Assembly (NCBI GenBank): GCA_029252555.1
Contig: JAQXBF010000025.1
Location: 62,001-126,000 of the forward strand
Source of the DNA: Porticoccaceae bacterium
GTDB lineage: Bacteria > Pseudomonadota > Gammaproteobacteria > Pseudomonadales > Porticoccaceae
DNA: 64,000 nucleotides
Direction of reading: 5' to 3'
The notes below the pieces were generated by a model. It was not told the DNA's origin and searched no databases. It was given only the letters and a program-made list of their open reading frames with translations. Positions 38,579-47,350 of this stretch are shown here, one piece after another; positions within the stretch are counted from its first letter, which is position 1; every line of letters starts with the position of its first letter. Both the position numbers and the translations under genes were made by a program.

Positions 38579-38625
38579 AGCCTTAAAAAGCCAGTTAAGG
38601 CTTGAGTTAAAGCCGTTCAGGCTTT
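38579..38625 (+). promoter_or_regulatory. two adjacent, mutually exclusive hairpins upstream of the KAS III gene
   Basis: Segment 1 AGCCTTAA (38579-38586) pairs perfectly with segment 2 TTAAGGCT (38595-38602). Segment 3 AAAGCC (38609-38614) pairs with segment 4 GGCTTT (38620-38625). Segment 2 (GGCTT, 38599-38603) can also pair with segment 3 (AAGCC). This 1:2, 2:3, 3:4 layout resembles an attenuator, but no long T-run follows. The same inverted repeats could instead be DNA operator sites, since a possible promoter overlaps them. Confidence 0.4.
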
Positions 38626-38630
38626 ACATT
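38602..38630 (+). promoter_or_regulatory. possible promoter for the KAS III gene (and dnaE-accA)
   Basis: TTGAGT (38602-38607), 17-base spacer, TACATT (38625-38630), 40 bases before the GTG start. Each box matches 4 of 6 consensus bases. It lies inside the inverted-repeat region, which would suit operator control. Confidence 0.35.
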
Positions 38631-38670
38631 CAAAGTCATAAAAGCAATGACACATTTTGGGGTGCAATAA

Positions 38671-39762
38671 GTGAATTACGCGGAGATCACAGGCTGGGGC
38701 AAATACGTGCCAAAACTGTTAATGACCAATGATGATATGGCTAAAATCATTGATACCAGCGATGAGTGGATATTCTCTCGATCAGGCATTCGTCAGCGTC
38801 ATTACAGCCATGTGTCCACGGGGGAGATGGGTTGGCTAGCTGCTGAGAGGGCGCTGGCTGCGGCTGGTGTCGACGCCAGTGATATCGACTTAGTGGTACT
38901 GGGTTCCACTACCCCGGAAGAGATATGCCCAAATACAGCGAGCTTTATCAAGAATAAGCTAGGTGCCACTAAGGCAGCTGCTTTTGACTTGAACTCTGCG
39001 TGCACAAGCTGGTTGTACGGCATGAATGTGGCCACAGATATGATTAAGGCTGGCTCGATTAAAAAAGCGCTGGTGATTGGCTCGGAGCGAATTTCTCTGG
39101 CCATGGACTGGAGTAAGCGCGAGTCTTGTTTTCTGTTCGGCGATGGCGCTGGCGCGGTGGTTATAGAGGCGACCAAGGAGAAGCTGGGGCTGCTGTCTGC
39201 TCATATGAGCTGCGTGCCTGATAGCCGCGAGTGCTTGCATCTACCTAGCTGGGGTATGTCACCATCGCATCTGACCGGCGATATCCATGTATCTCTAAAC
39301 TTTGAAGGTCAGGAAATTTTTAAAAGTGCGGTCAAAGGCATGGCCGATTCGATTGCCAATGTTCTGGAGAGAGAGGGCCTAACGGCTGAAGATATCGATT
39401 TATTTGTCCCCCATCAGGCCAATGTAAGGATTATTCAGACGCTCGCTAAACGCCTGAATTTCCCTATAGAAAAAGTGATGGTCTGTATTGATGAATATGC
39501 CAATACCAGTGCCGCGGCTATTCCACTGGCGCTCTGTGATGCTCTGACTGATAAGCGAGTCAAACCGGGTATGACCATCTTAACCGCATCCTTTGGTGCA
39601 GGCCTGACCTGTGGTGCCGGCGTAATTCGGTGGAGTGACAGAGTTGAGCCACTGCAGACCTCAGATGCCGATATAGTGCCCTACGACGGAACAGTGTTTG
39701 ATTTAATGGAAGACAGTTTTACTTACTATGGAGTCGATGCTCAGCACCTGTTAACTAAATGA
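38671..39762 (+). CDS. beta-ketoacyl-ACP synthase III (FabH-like) inserted between rnhB and dnaE
   Basis: Condensing enzyme of 363 aa with a complete KAS III triad: C111 (NSACTSWLYG), H248 (VPHQANVRI) and N278 (EYANTSAAAIP). It would start fatty-acid chains from acyl-CoA and malonyl-ACP, or make a related 3-keto product. It is about 45 residues longer than E. coli FabH, with a C-terminal tail after RWSDR (about residues 320-363) that I do not recognise. Start is GTG after GGGGTG. The stop overlaps the dnaE start (ATGA), so DnaE translation is coupled to this gene. Whether another fabH exists elsewhere is unknown. Confidence 0.88.
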   Translation: MNYAEITGWGKYVPKLLMTNDDMAKIIDTSDEWIFSRSGIRQRHYSHVSTGEMGWLAAERALAAAGVDASDIDLVVLGSTTPEEICPNTASFIKNKLGATKAAAFDLNSACTSWLYGMNVATDMIKAGSIKKALVIGSERISLAMDWSKRESCFLFGDGAGAVVIEATKEKLGLLSAHMSCVPDSRECLHLPSWGMSPSHLTGDIHVSLNFEGQEIFKSAVKGMADSIANVLEREGLTAEDIDLFVPHQANVRIIQTLAKRLNFPIEKVMVCIDEYANTSAAAIPLALCDALTDKRVKPGMTILTASFGAGLTCGAGVIRWSDRVEPLQTSDADIVPYDGTVFDLMEDSFTYYGVDAQHLLTK

Positions 39763-42700
39763 CCGCACCGTTCGTTCACCTAAGGCTACATTCTGAATAC
39801 TCCCTGGTTGATGGCTTAGTACGCATTAAGCCGCTGGCCAAAAAGGTGGCGGAAATGGGTATGCCCGCGGTCGCCCTTACCGACTTCAATAATTTCTTTG
39901 GCCTGGTGAAGTTTTATAAGGCGACACAGGCTGTTGGTGTTAAGCCGATTCTAGGTGCTGATTTATTAGTCCAGGATGAGAGTGGTGAGGGCAGCTCCAC
40001 CCAACTCGTACTTCTGGTGGCTGACCAAACAGGCTATCAGAACCTCACTAAATTAGTTTCTAAGGCCTACCAAGAGGGTCAACGTCAGGGCATTCCTGCC
40101 ATCAAAAAGTCATGGTTGCCCGACTATAGCGGTGGCTTGATTGCGCTCTCTGGAGGGCGCGGCGGAGATATAGGCGTTGCGCTTATCTCTGGTCGCAGTG
40201 CCGAGGCTGAGCAGTTGTTGCTGGAGTTTATGGCGCTGTTCCCCAACCGATTTTATCTTGAGCTTCAGCGCACGGGTCGTCCCGGAGAGGAGGATTATCT
40301 CCATGCAGCAGTAGACCTAGCCAGCCAATATTCTTGCCCAGTGGTCGCCACCAATGACGTGCGTTTTATTACTGCTGAAGAGTTTGAAGCCCATGAAGCC
40401 CGTGTTTGTATTCATGAGGGTCGCGCCTTAGATGACCCCCGTCGTGAACGCCACTATTCAGACAATCAGTATTTGCGCAGCGCCGACGAAATGGCCGAGC
40501 TATTTTCTGATATTCCTGAAGCCATACAAAATACGATTGAAATCGCTAAACGCTGCACCCTAGCTTTACGATTGGGCGAGTATTTTTTGCCTGACTATCC
40601 AATCCCCGAAGGGCTGACCATCAATGAGTTCTTTATCAAGGTCTCGGAAGAGGGCCTTGCAGAGCGGCTAGCGAAATTATTTGATACTCAGGCCACAGAT
40701 TTTCCCGAGACACAAAAACTCTACGCAAAAAGACTAAAGTTTGAATTGGATATTATTATCCAGATGGGGTTCCCCGGCTATTTTCTAATTGTGATGGACT
40801 TTATTCGCTGGGCCAAAGATAACGAAATCCCCGTTGGTCCTGGCCGAGGGTCAGGCGCTGGTTCACTAGTGGCATACGCTCTAAAGATTACCGATCTAGA
40901 TCCCATCAAATACGATTTGCTGTTTGAGCGCTTTCTTAATCCAGAGCGGGTTTCTATGCCAGATTTTGATATCGACTTCTGTATGGAGGGCCGCGATCGG
41001 GTTATCGCCTATGTCGCAGAGCAATACGGCCGTGATGCGGTTTCACAGATTGTGACCTTCGGAACCATGGCTGCGAAGGCTGTAGTCCGAGATGTAGCCC
41101 GTGTGCAGGGTAAGTCCTATGGTCTCGCCGATAAGCTGTCTAAGCTGATCCCCTTTGAAGTTGGCATGACTCTGGAAAAAGCCGTTGAGCAGGAAGAGGA
41201 GCTGGAGCAATTTCTTGCCCATGATGATGAGGCCGCAGAGATTTGGGGAATGGCGCTACAGCTCGAAGGCGTTTCGCGAAACTGCGGCAAGCATGCCGGC
41301 GGTGTGGTTATTGCCCCCACATTGATCACTGATTTTTCGCCGATCTACTGTGACGATACCGGTGGCGGTGTGGTTACCCAGTTCGATAAAAATGATGTAG
41401 AGGAGGCCGGGCTAGTGAAGTTCGACTTCTTGGGATTGCGCACTCTGACAATTATTGACTGGGCGGTGCGCATGATTAATCGCACCCGCGCAGCTAACGG
41501 GGAAGAAGTATTAGATATTGAAAAAATACCGCTGGATGATGAGACGACTTATCAAATGATGCAGCGGGCCGAGACTACCGCGGTGTTCCAGCTGGAATCT
41601 CGCGGTATGAAAGAGCTGATTAAAAAGCTGGGTCCCGACCGCTTTGAGGATATCGTGGCACTGGTAGCGCTATTCCGTCCAGGCCCATTGCAGTCGGGTA
41701 TGGTCGACGACTTTATCAATCGGAAAAAGGGTCGCGCAGAAGTCAGTTACCCCCATATTCAGTACCAGCACGAATGCCTTAAGCCTGCCCTTGAGCCTAC
41801 CTACGGTATTATTCTGTATCAGGAACAGGTGATGCAGATCGCTCAGGAAATGGGTGGCTATACTCTTGGTGGCGCCGACTTGCTACGTCGTGCTATGGGT
41901 AAGAAAAATGCTGATGAGATGGCCAAGCAGCGTGAGCTATTTACTCAGGGAGCCATGGGAAAAGGCTTTGCTGAAGATCTAGCGTCGAATATCTTCGACC
42001 TGATGGAAAAGTTTGCAGGTTACGGTTTTAACAAATCCCACAGTGCTGCTTATGCGCTAGTAGCCTATCAAACCGGCTGGCTCAAGGCTCATTATCCGGC
42101 TGAGTTTATGGCGGCGACTATTTCGTCGGATATGGATAAGACCGATAAGGTGGTGACATTTATTGATGAATGCCGCGCCATGAAGCTAGATTTATTGCCG
42201 CCGGATGTCAATCAGGGGCGGTTTCATTTCAGCGTTGATGCCCAGGGGCGAATTATCTATGGTCTGGGTTCAATTAAAGGCCTAGGCGAAGGGCCAGTTG
42301 ACAATATTATTGCCGCCAGAACCGTGGGTGGGCCATTTAAGGATTTGTTTGATTTCTGTGCCCGTGTTGATGGCCGCAAAGTGAATAAGCGTGCGCTGGA
42401 AGCGATGATCCGCAGCGGTGCTCTGGACGAGATTGGCCCTCCGGGTGAGATGGGTTATCGCCGGGCAGTAATGTTAGCTGGTATGGATGAGGCGGTTAAA
42501 CTAGCCGAGCAACATGCGCGCAACACAAGCAGTGGTATGGGTGATCTGTTTGGCGAGTCGATTGTTGAGAGTGCATCAGATATCAATTACAACAGCTACA
42601 ACGGCGCCCGCTCACTGTCTGTCAGAGAACGGCTAAATGGAGAAAAAGAGACATTGGGCCTCTATCTTACCGGCCACCCTATTGATGAATATGAAGAAGA

Positions 42701-43259
42701 GCTGCGTACCATGGTACCCAGCCGTATTGTTGATATGCGTCCAGGCAAAGAGAGCGCCACTGTTTCGGGCATGGTGATTGGCATGCGCATAATGAAGAAT
42801 AAGCGAGGAGACAGTTTCGCTTTTCTTACCATTGATGATAAAAGTGGCCGCATCGAATTGTCCGTTTGGGCGGAAAAATTTAATGCATATCGGGATATTC
42901 TGACCAAGGACGCATTGCTGGTGATTCAGGGGGCTGTGTCTGAGGATAGCTTTACTGGCGGCTTGAAAATGGTTGCCGAGTCTATTCAATCCATTTATGA
43001 AGCCCGCTGCAGTAAACTGAGCAGACTAGAGCTATCGATTCCCCAAGCTGAGGTAACCGAGGACTGGGTAGATAAATTTCATGGCGCCATTGGTGATTTT
43101 AAAGACGGCAATTGCCCTGTAACCGTTGAGTATGCAATGCCCAATGCCGTAGGGCAGTTAAAGTTGGGCAGCCAGTGGTTGGTGCAGCCGCGTGATGAGC
43201 TAATCAGTCGATTGCGTGAAAATTTTGGTAAAAACAGTGTCACCTTGCACTATCATTAA
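39759..43259 (+). CDS. dnaE: DNA polymerase III alpha subunit
   Basis: Replicative polymerase, 1166 aa, close to E. coli DnaE. N-terminal PHP domain ([17 protein letters not shown]), polymerase palm with the catalytic Asp pair in MPDFDIDF and a third Asp in [24 protein letters not shown], then the helix-hairpin-helix, OB-fold ([16 protein letters not shown]) and C-terminal tau-binding region. Followed after 74 bp by accA, the usual partner. Confidence 0.98.
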   Translation: MTAPFVHLRLHSEYSLVDGLVRIKPLAKKVAEMGMPAVALTDFNNFFGLVKFYKATQAVGVKPILGADLLVQDESGEGSSTQLVLLVADQTGYQNLTKLVSKAYQEGQRQGIPAIKKSWLPDYSGGLIALSGGRGGDIGVALISGRSAEAEQLLLEFMALFPNRFYLELQRTGRPGEEDYLHAAVDLASQYSCPVVATNDVRFITAEEFEAHEARVCIHEGRALDDPRRERHYSDNQYLRSADEMAELFSDIPEAIQNTIEIAKRCTLALRLGEYFLPDYPIPEGLTINEFFIKVSEEGLAERLAKLFDTQATDFPETQKLYAKRLKFELDIIIQMGFPGYFLIVMDFIRWAKDNEIPVGPGRGSGAGSLVAYALKITDLDPIKYDLLFERFLNPERVSMPDFDIDFCMEGRDRVIAYVAEQYGRDAVSQIVTFGTMAAKAVVRDVARVQGKSYGLADKLSKLIPFEVGMTLEKAVEQEEELEQFLAHDDEAAEIWGMALQLEGVSRNCGKHAGGVVIAPTLITDFSPIYCDDTGGGVVTQFDKNDVEEAGLVKFDFLGLRTLTIIDWAVRMINRTRAANGEEVLDIEKIPLDDETTYQMMQRAETTAVFQLESRGMKELIKKLGPDRFEDIVALVALFRPGPLQSGMVDDFINRKKGRAEVSYPHIQYQHECLKPALEPTYGIILYQEQVMQIAQEMGGYTLGGADLLRRAMGKKNADEMAKQRELFTQGAMGKGFAEDLASNIFDLMEKFAGYGFNKSHSAAYALVAYQTGWLKAHYPAEFMAATISSDMDKTDKVVTFIDECRAMKLDLLPPDVNQGRFHFSVDAQGRIIYGLGSIKGLGEGPVDNIIAARTVGGPFKDLFDFCARVDGRKVNKRALEAMIRSGALDEIGPPGEMGYRRAVMLAGMDEAVKLAEQHARNTSSGMGDLFGESIVESASDINYNSYNGARSLSVRERLNGEKETLGLYLTGHPIDEYEEELRTMVPSRIVDMRPGKESATVSGMVIGMRIMKNKRGDSFAFLTIDDKSGRIELSVWAEKFNAYRDILTKDALLVIQGAVSEDSFTGGLKMVAESIQSIYEARCSKLSRLELSIPQAEVTEDWVDKFHGAIGDFKDGNCPVTVEYAMPNAVGQLKLGSQWLVQPRDELISRLRENFGKNSVTLHYH

Positions 43260-43333
43260 GTAAACATCCACTATGGCGGTGGCGTTCAGAGATGTTAAAA
43301 TGCGAGCCAGACTCATTCAGGACTCTCCATACC

Positions 43334-44287
43334 ATGAATTTAAACTATCTTTCTTTTGAACAGCCAATTGCCGAGCTGGAAGCAAAGATCGAAGAGCTAC
43401 ATCTGGTCGGCAATGACAATGAGCTAAATATTGCAGAAGAAGTGGCCAAACTTCGAGACAAGTCCCACAAGCTGACCCAAAATATATATGCCAAACTCAG
43501 CCCTTGGCAGGTTGTACAGGTGGCCAGACATCCGCAGCGCCCCTATAGCCTGGACTATATTCAGCGTATTTTTACCGACTGGGAAGAAATGCATGGCGAC
43601 CGTCACTTTGGTGATGACAGCGCTATTGTGGGTGGGGTTGCCCGTTTAAATGGCAAGCCGGTTATGGTGATTGGCGAAGAGAAGGGCCGCGGTGTTAGCG
43701 ACAAAGTGATGCGTAACTTTGGTATGCCTAAAGCCGAGGGCTATCGCAAAGCTCTGCGTCTTATGGAGACTGCTGAGCGTTTCAAGATGCCTGTGCTCAC
43801 TCTGATAGATACGCCGGGTGCCTATCCTGGTATTGATTCTGAAGAGCGTAATATATCCGAAGCCATTGCCAGAAATTTAGCCGTGATGTCCCGTTTAAAA
43901 ACGCCGATTATCTGTACCGTAATAGGTGAGGGCAGCTCAGGCGGTGCGCTGGCAATTGGTGTTGGCGACAAACTCAATATGCTGCAATACAGCACCTATT
44001 TTGTTATCTCTCCTGAGGGTTGTGCCAATATTATTTGGAAGACCAGTGAAAAAGCACCTCAGGCTGCGGAGGCAATGGGTGTAACCTCGGATAATCTTGA
44101 GAGCCTGGGTATTGTCGATGAGACTATCCCAGAGCCTATGGGCGGCGCCCATCGGGATATTGAAGCCATGAGTAGCACTTTGAAGACAAGGCTTAGCGAG
44201 CAACTTGATGAGCTTCAGGCTGTGCCTATCGAAGAGCTATTAGAGCGCCGTTACCAGCGCCTAATGTCCTATGGTAAGCCGGAGTAA
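43334..44287 (+). CDS. accA: acetyl-CoA carboxylase carboxyltransferase subunit alpha
   Basis: Alpha subunit of the carboxyltransferase half of acetyl-CoA carboxylase, 317 aa (family length 315-320). N-terminal [16 protein letters not shown], and the acetyl-CoA/biotin region [17 protein letters not shown] and [15 protein letters not shown]. The start is ATG 43334; the in-frame ATG at 43292 is not supported. Ends the long rpsB-accA block. Confidence 0.98.
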   Translation: MNLNYLSFEQPIAELEAKIEELHLVGNDNELNIAEEVAKLRDKSHKLTQNIYAKLSPWQVVQVARHPQRPYSLDYIQRIFTDWEEMHGDRHFGDDSAIVGGVARLNGKPVMVIGEEKGRGVSDKVMRNFGMPKAEGYRKALRLMETAERFKMPVLTLIDTPGAYPGIDSEERNISEAIARNLAVMSRLKTPIICTVIGEGSSGGALAIGVGDKLNMLQYSTYFVISPEGCANIIWKTSEKAPQAAEAMGVTSDNLESLGIVDETIPEPMGGAHRDIEAMSSTLKTRLSEQLDELQAVPIEELLERRYQRLMSYGKPE

Positions 44288-44299
44288 ACAGGTACCGGT

Positions 44300-44995
44300 T
44301 TAACTCTCCTCCAATAGAGAGATAGCAGCCAGAGCATCCGGGTCCTGACACTTGATCTTATTGGCTATATGGTGCTGGAAGAAGTAGCGGAAGTCTTCAG
44401 CCTTATCGGCCGCATACAGGCAATCATCACCAGGCAGTACTGGTGTGTTAACCATCTTTTCCTCATTGATCAACATCGCCTCCATGGTGCCATCATGGAG
44501 TAATCGCCAGCTGATCACTTCTTTTAGCGTGATGCTGTGGAAGCCGTCTGCAGATAACACAGCGTGAGTGCCAATGGTATCTGGCATTTCCTGAATAATC
44601 TCTCGCCCTGTATCGCACTGGTAGTCGTAGTAGTCGGCGGCAGTCTCTAGCTCGACGACTTTATGTAGCGGTGCTGCAAAAAATAATTCATCGACCCCCT
44701 GATCATAATAGCCCTGCCACTGGCCATTGAGCGGATCGTTAATTTCATCGCAGGACACCAATTCGTCAAGCCAGGGAACCAGACCTACTACCTCTCCACT
44801 GAGCCGCAGGCCCCAGGCCAAAACCTTAACTGAGAACAGTTTCTCCGGATTTTCGGAGTTGCTGTACAGCATCTCAAGGCCATCGAGTTCAGGGGCGATA
44901 CGAATAAGTTTATTGTTGGAAAGTTCAGAGAGGGGTTTACGTGTGAAGATATCAATCACATTGTCCATCGGGTGATCAAGCGCCGGTGTGGGCAT
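44300..44995 (-). CDS. conserved-looking hypothetical protein
   Basis: 231 aa, acidic, no signal peptide or membrane segment, no motif I recognise. Near the N-terminus is DNVIDIFTRKPLSEL. AWGLRLSGEVVGLVPWLDE and GYYDQGVDELFFAAPLHK suggest a mixed alpha/beta soluble protein. The ORF is trusted because of its length, a strong AAGGAG site 8 bases before the ATG at 44995, and no competing frame. It converges on accA with a 12-base gap and is divergent from the gamma-glutamylcyclotransferase-like gene. The function is unknown. Confidence 0.8.
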   Translation of the reverse strand: MPTPALDHPMDNVIDIFTRKPLSELSNNKLIRIAPELDGLEMLYSNSENPEKLFSVKVLAWGLRLSGEVVGLVPWLDELVSCDEINDPLNGQWQGYYDQGVDELFFAAPLHKVVELETAADYYDYQCDTGREIIQEMPDTIGTHAVLSADGFHSITLKEVISWRLLHDGTMEAMLINEEKMVNTPVLPGDDCLYAADKAEDFRYFFQHHIANKIKCQDPDALAAISLLEES

Positions 44996-45217
44996 AAATA
45001 CATCTCCTTGAGGCAGTTGATAGCAAAATTACACTAACACTATATAAGGTACTCCAGAATTTCAGAAAGCACAACAATTTGTGTTTTATTACTATAATTA
45101 TCGCAGAAGTAGGTGCCGATAAGCAGATAGTCAATTCAACCGAGCCTACCTGTTTTGCTGTAAACTCCGTGACGTGCTTTTTAATTATTTCAAACAATTT
45201 TTTGCGCGGTCAATATC
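44996..45217. other. divergent intergenic region
   Basis: 222 bp, A/T-rich, between the hypothetical protein and the gamma-glutamylcyclotransferase-like gene. It contains a TATAAT at 45093-45098 on the plus strand without a convincing -35. No small gene is supported: an ORF at 45079-45294 lacks a ribosome binding site and overlaps the next gene. Confidence 0.5.
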
Positions 45218-45703
45218 TTGGACAGCAGAACAACAGCTCAGTTTTATTTTGCCTATGGCTCCAATATGAATCAGGAGCGCATGCAGGGTCGTAATATGCA
45301 GGTGTCAAGCGTTACTGCGGGCTGGATTCATGGCTTTGGCCTGCGTTTCAACAAGCGCTCAAGGCGGCATGATAACTTGGCTTGCGCCAATATTGTGTTT
45401 GCCCCTGGGGAGCGAATAGAAGGTGCGCTTTACGAGCTTGATAATGTAGCTGAGATTGCCAAGCTAGATCCCCATGAGGGTGCTCCAAGGCGCTATAGCC
45501 GAGACGTATTTTATGTGCAAACTGAGGCCGGTAGGCGTCCGGCTTGGGTTTATGTGGCTAATCCAGCGGTGCTCGACAACCATATCAAGCCTGCTCGCTG
45601 GTATGTTGAGCATCTCTTGGCCGGCCGCGAATTTTTGTCAGAGGACTATTGGCAGGCCATTAAACGCACCGACTGTATTGCTAACTCAGTTGAGTGGTGT
45701 TAA
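45218..45703 (+). CDS. gamma-glutamylcyclotransferase-like protein
   Basis: 161 aa of the GGCT/AIG2-like fold. It has the substrate-binding signature FAYGSNMN near residue 11, followed by RMQGRN and GALYELDN; a Glu/His pair (DPHEGAPRRY) follows. Members release 5-oxoproline from gamma-glutamyl compounds, though many bacterial homologues are untested. The only reasonable start is TTG at 45218; no ATG/GTG lies in frame upstream and no clear Shine-Dalgarno is seen. The stop overlaps the epmC start (TAATG), so the two are co-translated. Confidence 0.83.
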   Translation: MDSRTTAQFYFAYGSNMNQERMQGRNMQVSSVTAGWIHGFGLRFNKRSRRHDNLACANIVFAPGERIEGALYELDNVAEIAKLDPHEGAPRRYSRDVFYVQTEAGRRPAWVYVANPAVLDNHIKPARWYVEHLLAGREFLSEDYWQAIKRTDCIANSVEWC

Positions 45704-46278
45704 TGCCCAAAGCAAGCACAAGCGCGAGCCTGCAATTAATTGTTGAGCTGTTTGAGCAGCAATTTTTCGCCCAGTACAACACCCAGCTTATTGGTGGCGC
45801 GAATGAACCAATTTATTTGCCTGCTGATGGTGACTGCCCTAGGCATCGACTATTCTTTCGGGAGGACTTCCTCTCCAGTGCGCTCCATGAAACCGCCCAC
45901 TGGTGTATTGCGGGATCAGACCGTCTGGTGTTGGAGGACTTTGGTTACTGGTATAACCCAGATGGGCGCACGGCAGAGCAGCAGCACATTTTTGAATCAG
46001 CGGAGGTAAAGCCTCAGGCTCTAGAGTGGATGTTTTCGGTTGCCTGTGGTCAGGGCTTTGCTTTGAGTGTGGATAATCTTAGCGGGGGCAATACTAAGGC
46101 CAGTGAGAGCTTTGCTCTGGCTGTAAGTCAGCAGGCGATAGCATGGTGCCAGCTGAGTCAATTACCGGATAGGGCAGCCCTATTTATTAATGCCCTCAGT
46201 GAATTGTTTGATCGGCCTGATACGCTGAATCCAGAGTATTATCAAATAGGGCATTTAACCTATGCGCTTTTAAACTAG
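45703..46278 (+). CDS. epmC: elongation factor P hydroxylase EpmC, with possible -1 frameshift extension
   Basis: 191 aa. Hydroxylates beta-lysylated EF-P in the family prototype. Metal-binding HETAHWCIAG near residue 65 and EDFGYWYNPDGR are the diagnostic YfcM/EpmC blocks. The start is ATG 45703 in a TAATG overlap with the upstream gene. The last three sense codons form C-T|TTA|AAC, i.e. the heptamer T-TTA-AAC at 46269-46275 in slippery phase, right before the TAG. A -1 slip would add 31 residues of LETxK-like repeats, ending at a TGA at 46368-46370. Whether this is used is unknown. Confidence 0.93.
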   Translation: MPKASTSASLQLIVELFEQQFFAQYNTQLIGGANEPIYLPADGDCPRHRLFFREDFLSSALHETAHWCIAGSDRLVLEDFGYWYNPDGRTAEQQHIFESAEVKPQALEWMFSVACGQGFALSVDNLSGGNTKASESFALAVSQQAIAWCQLSQLPDRAALFINALSELFDRPDTLNPEYYQIGHLTYALLN

Positions 46279-46363
46279 AGACCACTAAACTAGAGACCAG
46301 TAAACTAGAGACTAGTACACTAGAAGCCATTAGCCTCGAAGCCATTAAACTAAAAACTCTTAA
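46274..46363 (+). repeat. six tandem 15-bp repeats downstream of epmC
   Basis: Units ACTAGAGACCACTAA, ACTAGAGACCAGTAA, ACTAGAGACTAGTAC, ACTAGAAGCCATTAG, CCTCGAAGCCATTAA and ACTAAAAACTCTTAA start at 46274 and repeat exactly every 15 bp; a 17-bp relative (46364-46380) follows. The epmC frame is closed by TAG or TAA in nearly every unit. The -1 frame (from CTA at 46275) is open through all six and reads LETTK, LETSK, LETST, LEAIS, LEAIK, LKTLK, then P and stop. The array reaches to within 15 bases of the next gene's start. Confidence 0.92.
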
Positions 46364-46395
46364 ACCATGAGAACCAGTAAATCAGAAGCAAATTT

Positions 46396-47304
46396 ATGCA
46401 AGCGTTGTTGATCGACTCATCGATTTATATTTTCCGCAGTTATTTCGCCCTGCCCGAGAATTGGCATGCCTCGGAATCTCAGTATCCAACCCATGCGGTG
46501 TATGGGTTTACAGGGTTTTTACTGGATATTCTGCGGCAGAAGCAGCCGGACTATTTGTTTTGTGCCTTTGATGAAAGTTTGGACTCTGGGTTTCGTCATC
46601 AGCTCTGTGCCGACTACAAGGCTAATCGTGAGTTACCAGATGATGCGCTGGCATTTCAGCTCAATGCCTGTCGTCAGCTGTGTCGGGTGCTTGGTATCAG
46701 TGAAATGGCGTCAAATATGTTTGAGGCAGATGATTTGATTGGTGGCGTTGCCACTAAGGTTAGGGAGGCTAGTGCCCAACCAGTCATTGTTAGCCGTGAC
46801 AAAGATTTAACACAGCTTATTCAAGAGGGCGATCTGTACTGGGATTTTGGTAAATCCCAGCCCAAAAATCAGGTAGAACTTGAGGCTCAGTTGGAATTGG
46901 GTTGTGGGCAGATGGCTGACTATTTAGCCCTTATAGGTGATAGTAGTGATAATATTGCTGGCGTACCTGGTGTCGGTGCGAAAACAGCTCGCCAACTGTT
47001 ATCCCATTTTCCTGGAGTTGATGCCATTGTGGAACATCTTGACCAGTTGCAAGATTTACCCATTCGTGGGGCTAAAAAGCTTGCAGACAAGCTTGATACC
47101 CATCGAGATCAGCTGTTTTTATCCCGACAGTTAGCCACCATTGTTACTAATATTGATGAAGCGCCCAGCTTACCTGAGATTAGCTGGCAGGGTATTTATC
47201 AGGACGGTTTTGATATATTTTGTGAAGAAATGGGGTTTGGAAGCGCCTTCGCAGCCAGGGCCCAGAGTCTTAAGCAGCGGGAGCTAGTTTCTCCGAGTCG
47301 TTAG
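46396..47304 (+). CDS. 5'-3' exonuclease / flap endonuclease domain protein (Xni- or Pol I N-domain-like)
   Basis: 302 aa with a PIN/FEN fold: MQALLIDSSIYIFRSYF (first metal Asp), FCAFDESLDSGFRHQ, FEADDLIGG (acidic cluster), VSRDKDLTQLI, and GDSSDNIAGVPGVGAKTARQLL (metal ligands plus H3TH motif). It is a stand-alone homologue of the 5' nuclease of DNA polymerase I, presumably acting on flaps or RNA primers. Longer than E. coli Xni (ExoIX). Start at ATG 46396 with a weak Shine-Dalgarno; the upstream region is the 15-bp repeat array. Confidence 0.9.
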   Translation: MQALLIDSSIYIFRSYFALPENWHASESQYPTHAVYGFTGFLLDILRQKQPDYLFCAFDESLDSGFRHQLCADYKANRELPDDALAFQLNACRQLCRVLGISEMASNMFEADDLIGGVATKVREASAQPVIVSRDKDLTQLIQEGDLYWDFGKSQPKNQVELEAQLELGCGQMADYLALIGDSSDNIAGVPGVGAKTARQLLSHFPGVDAIVEHLDQLQDLPIRGAKKLADKLDTHRDQLFLSRQLATIVTNIDEAPSLPEISWQGIYQDGFDIFCEEMGFGSAFAARAQSLKQRELVSPSR

Positions 47305-47350
47305 CCGTAAGTTATTTGGCTGTAATTAATATAGAAAAAGAGAGCACAAA

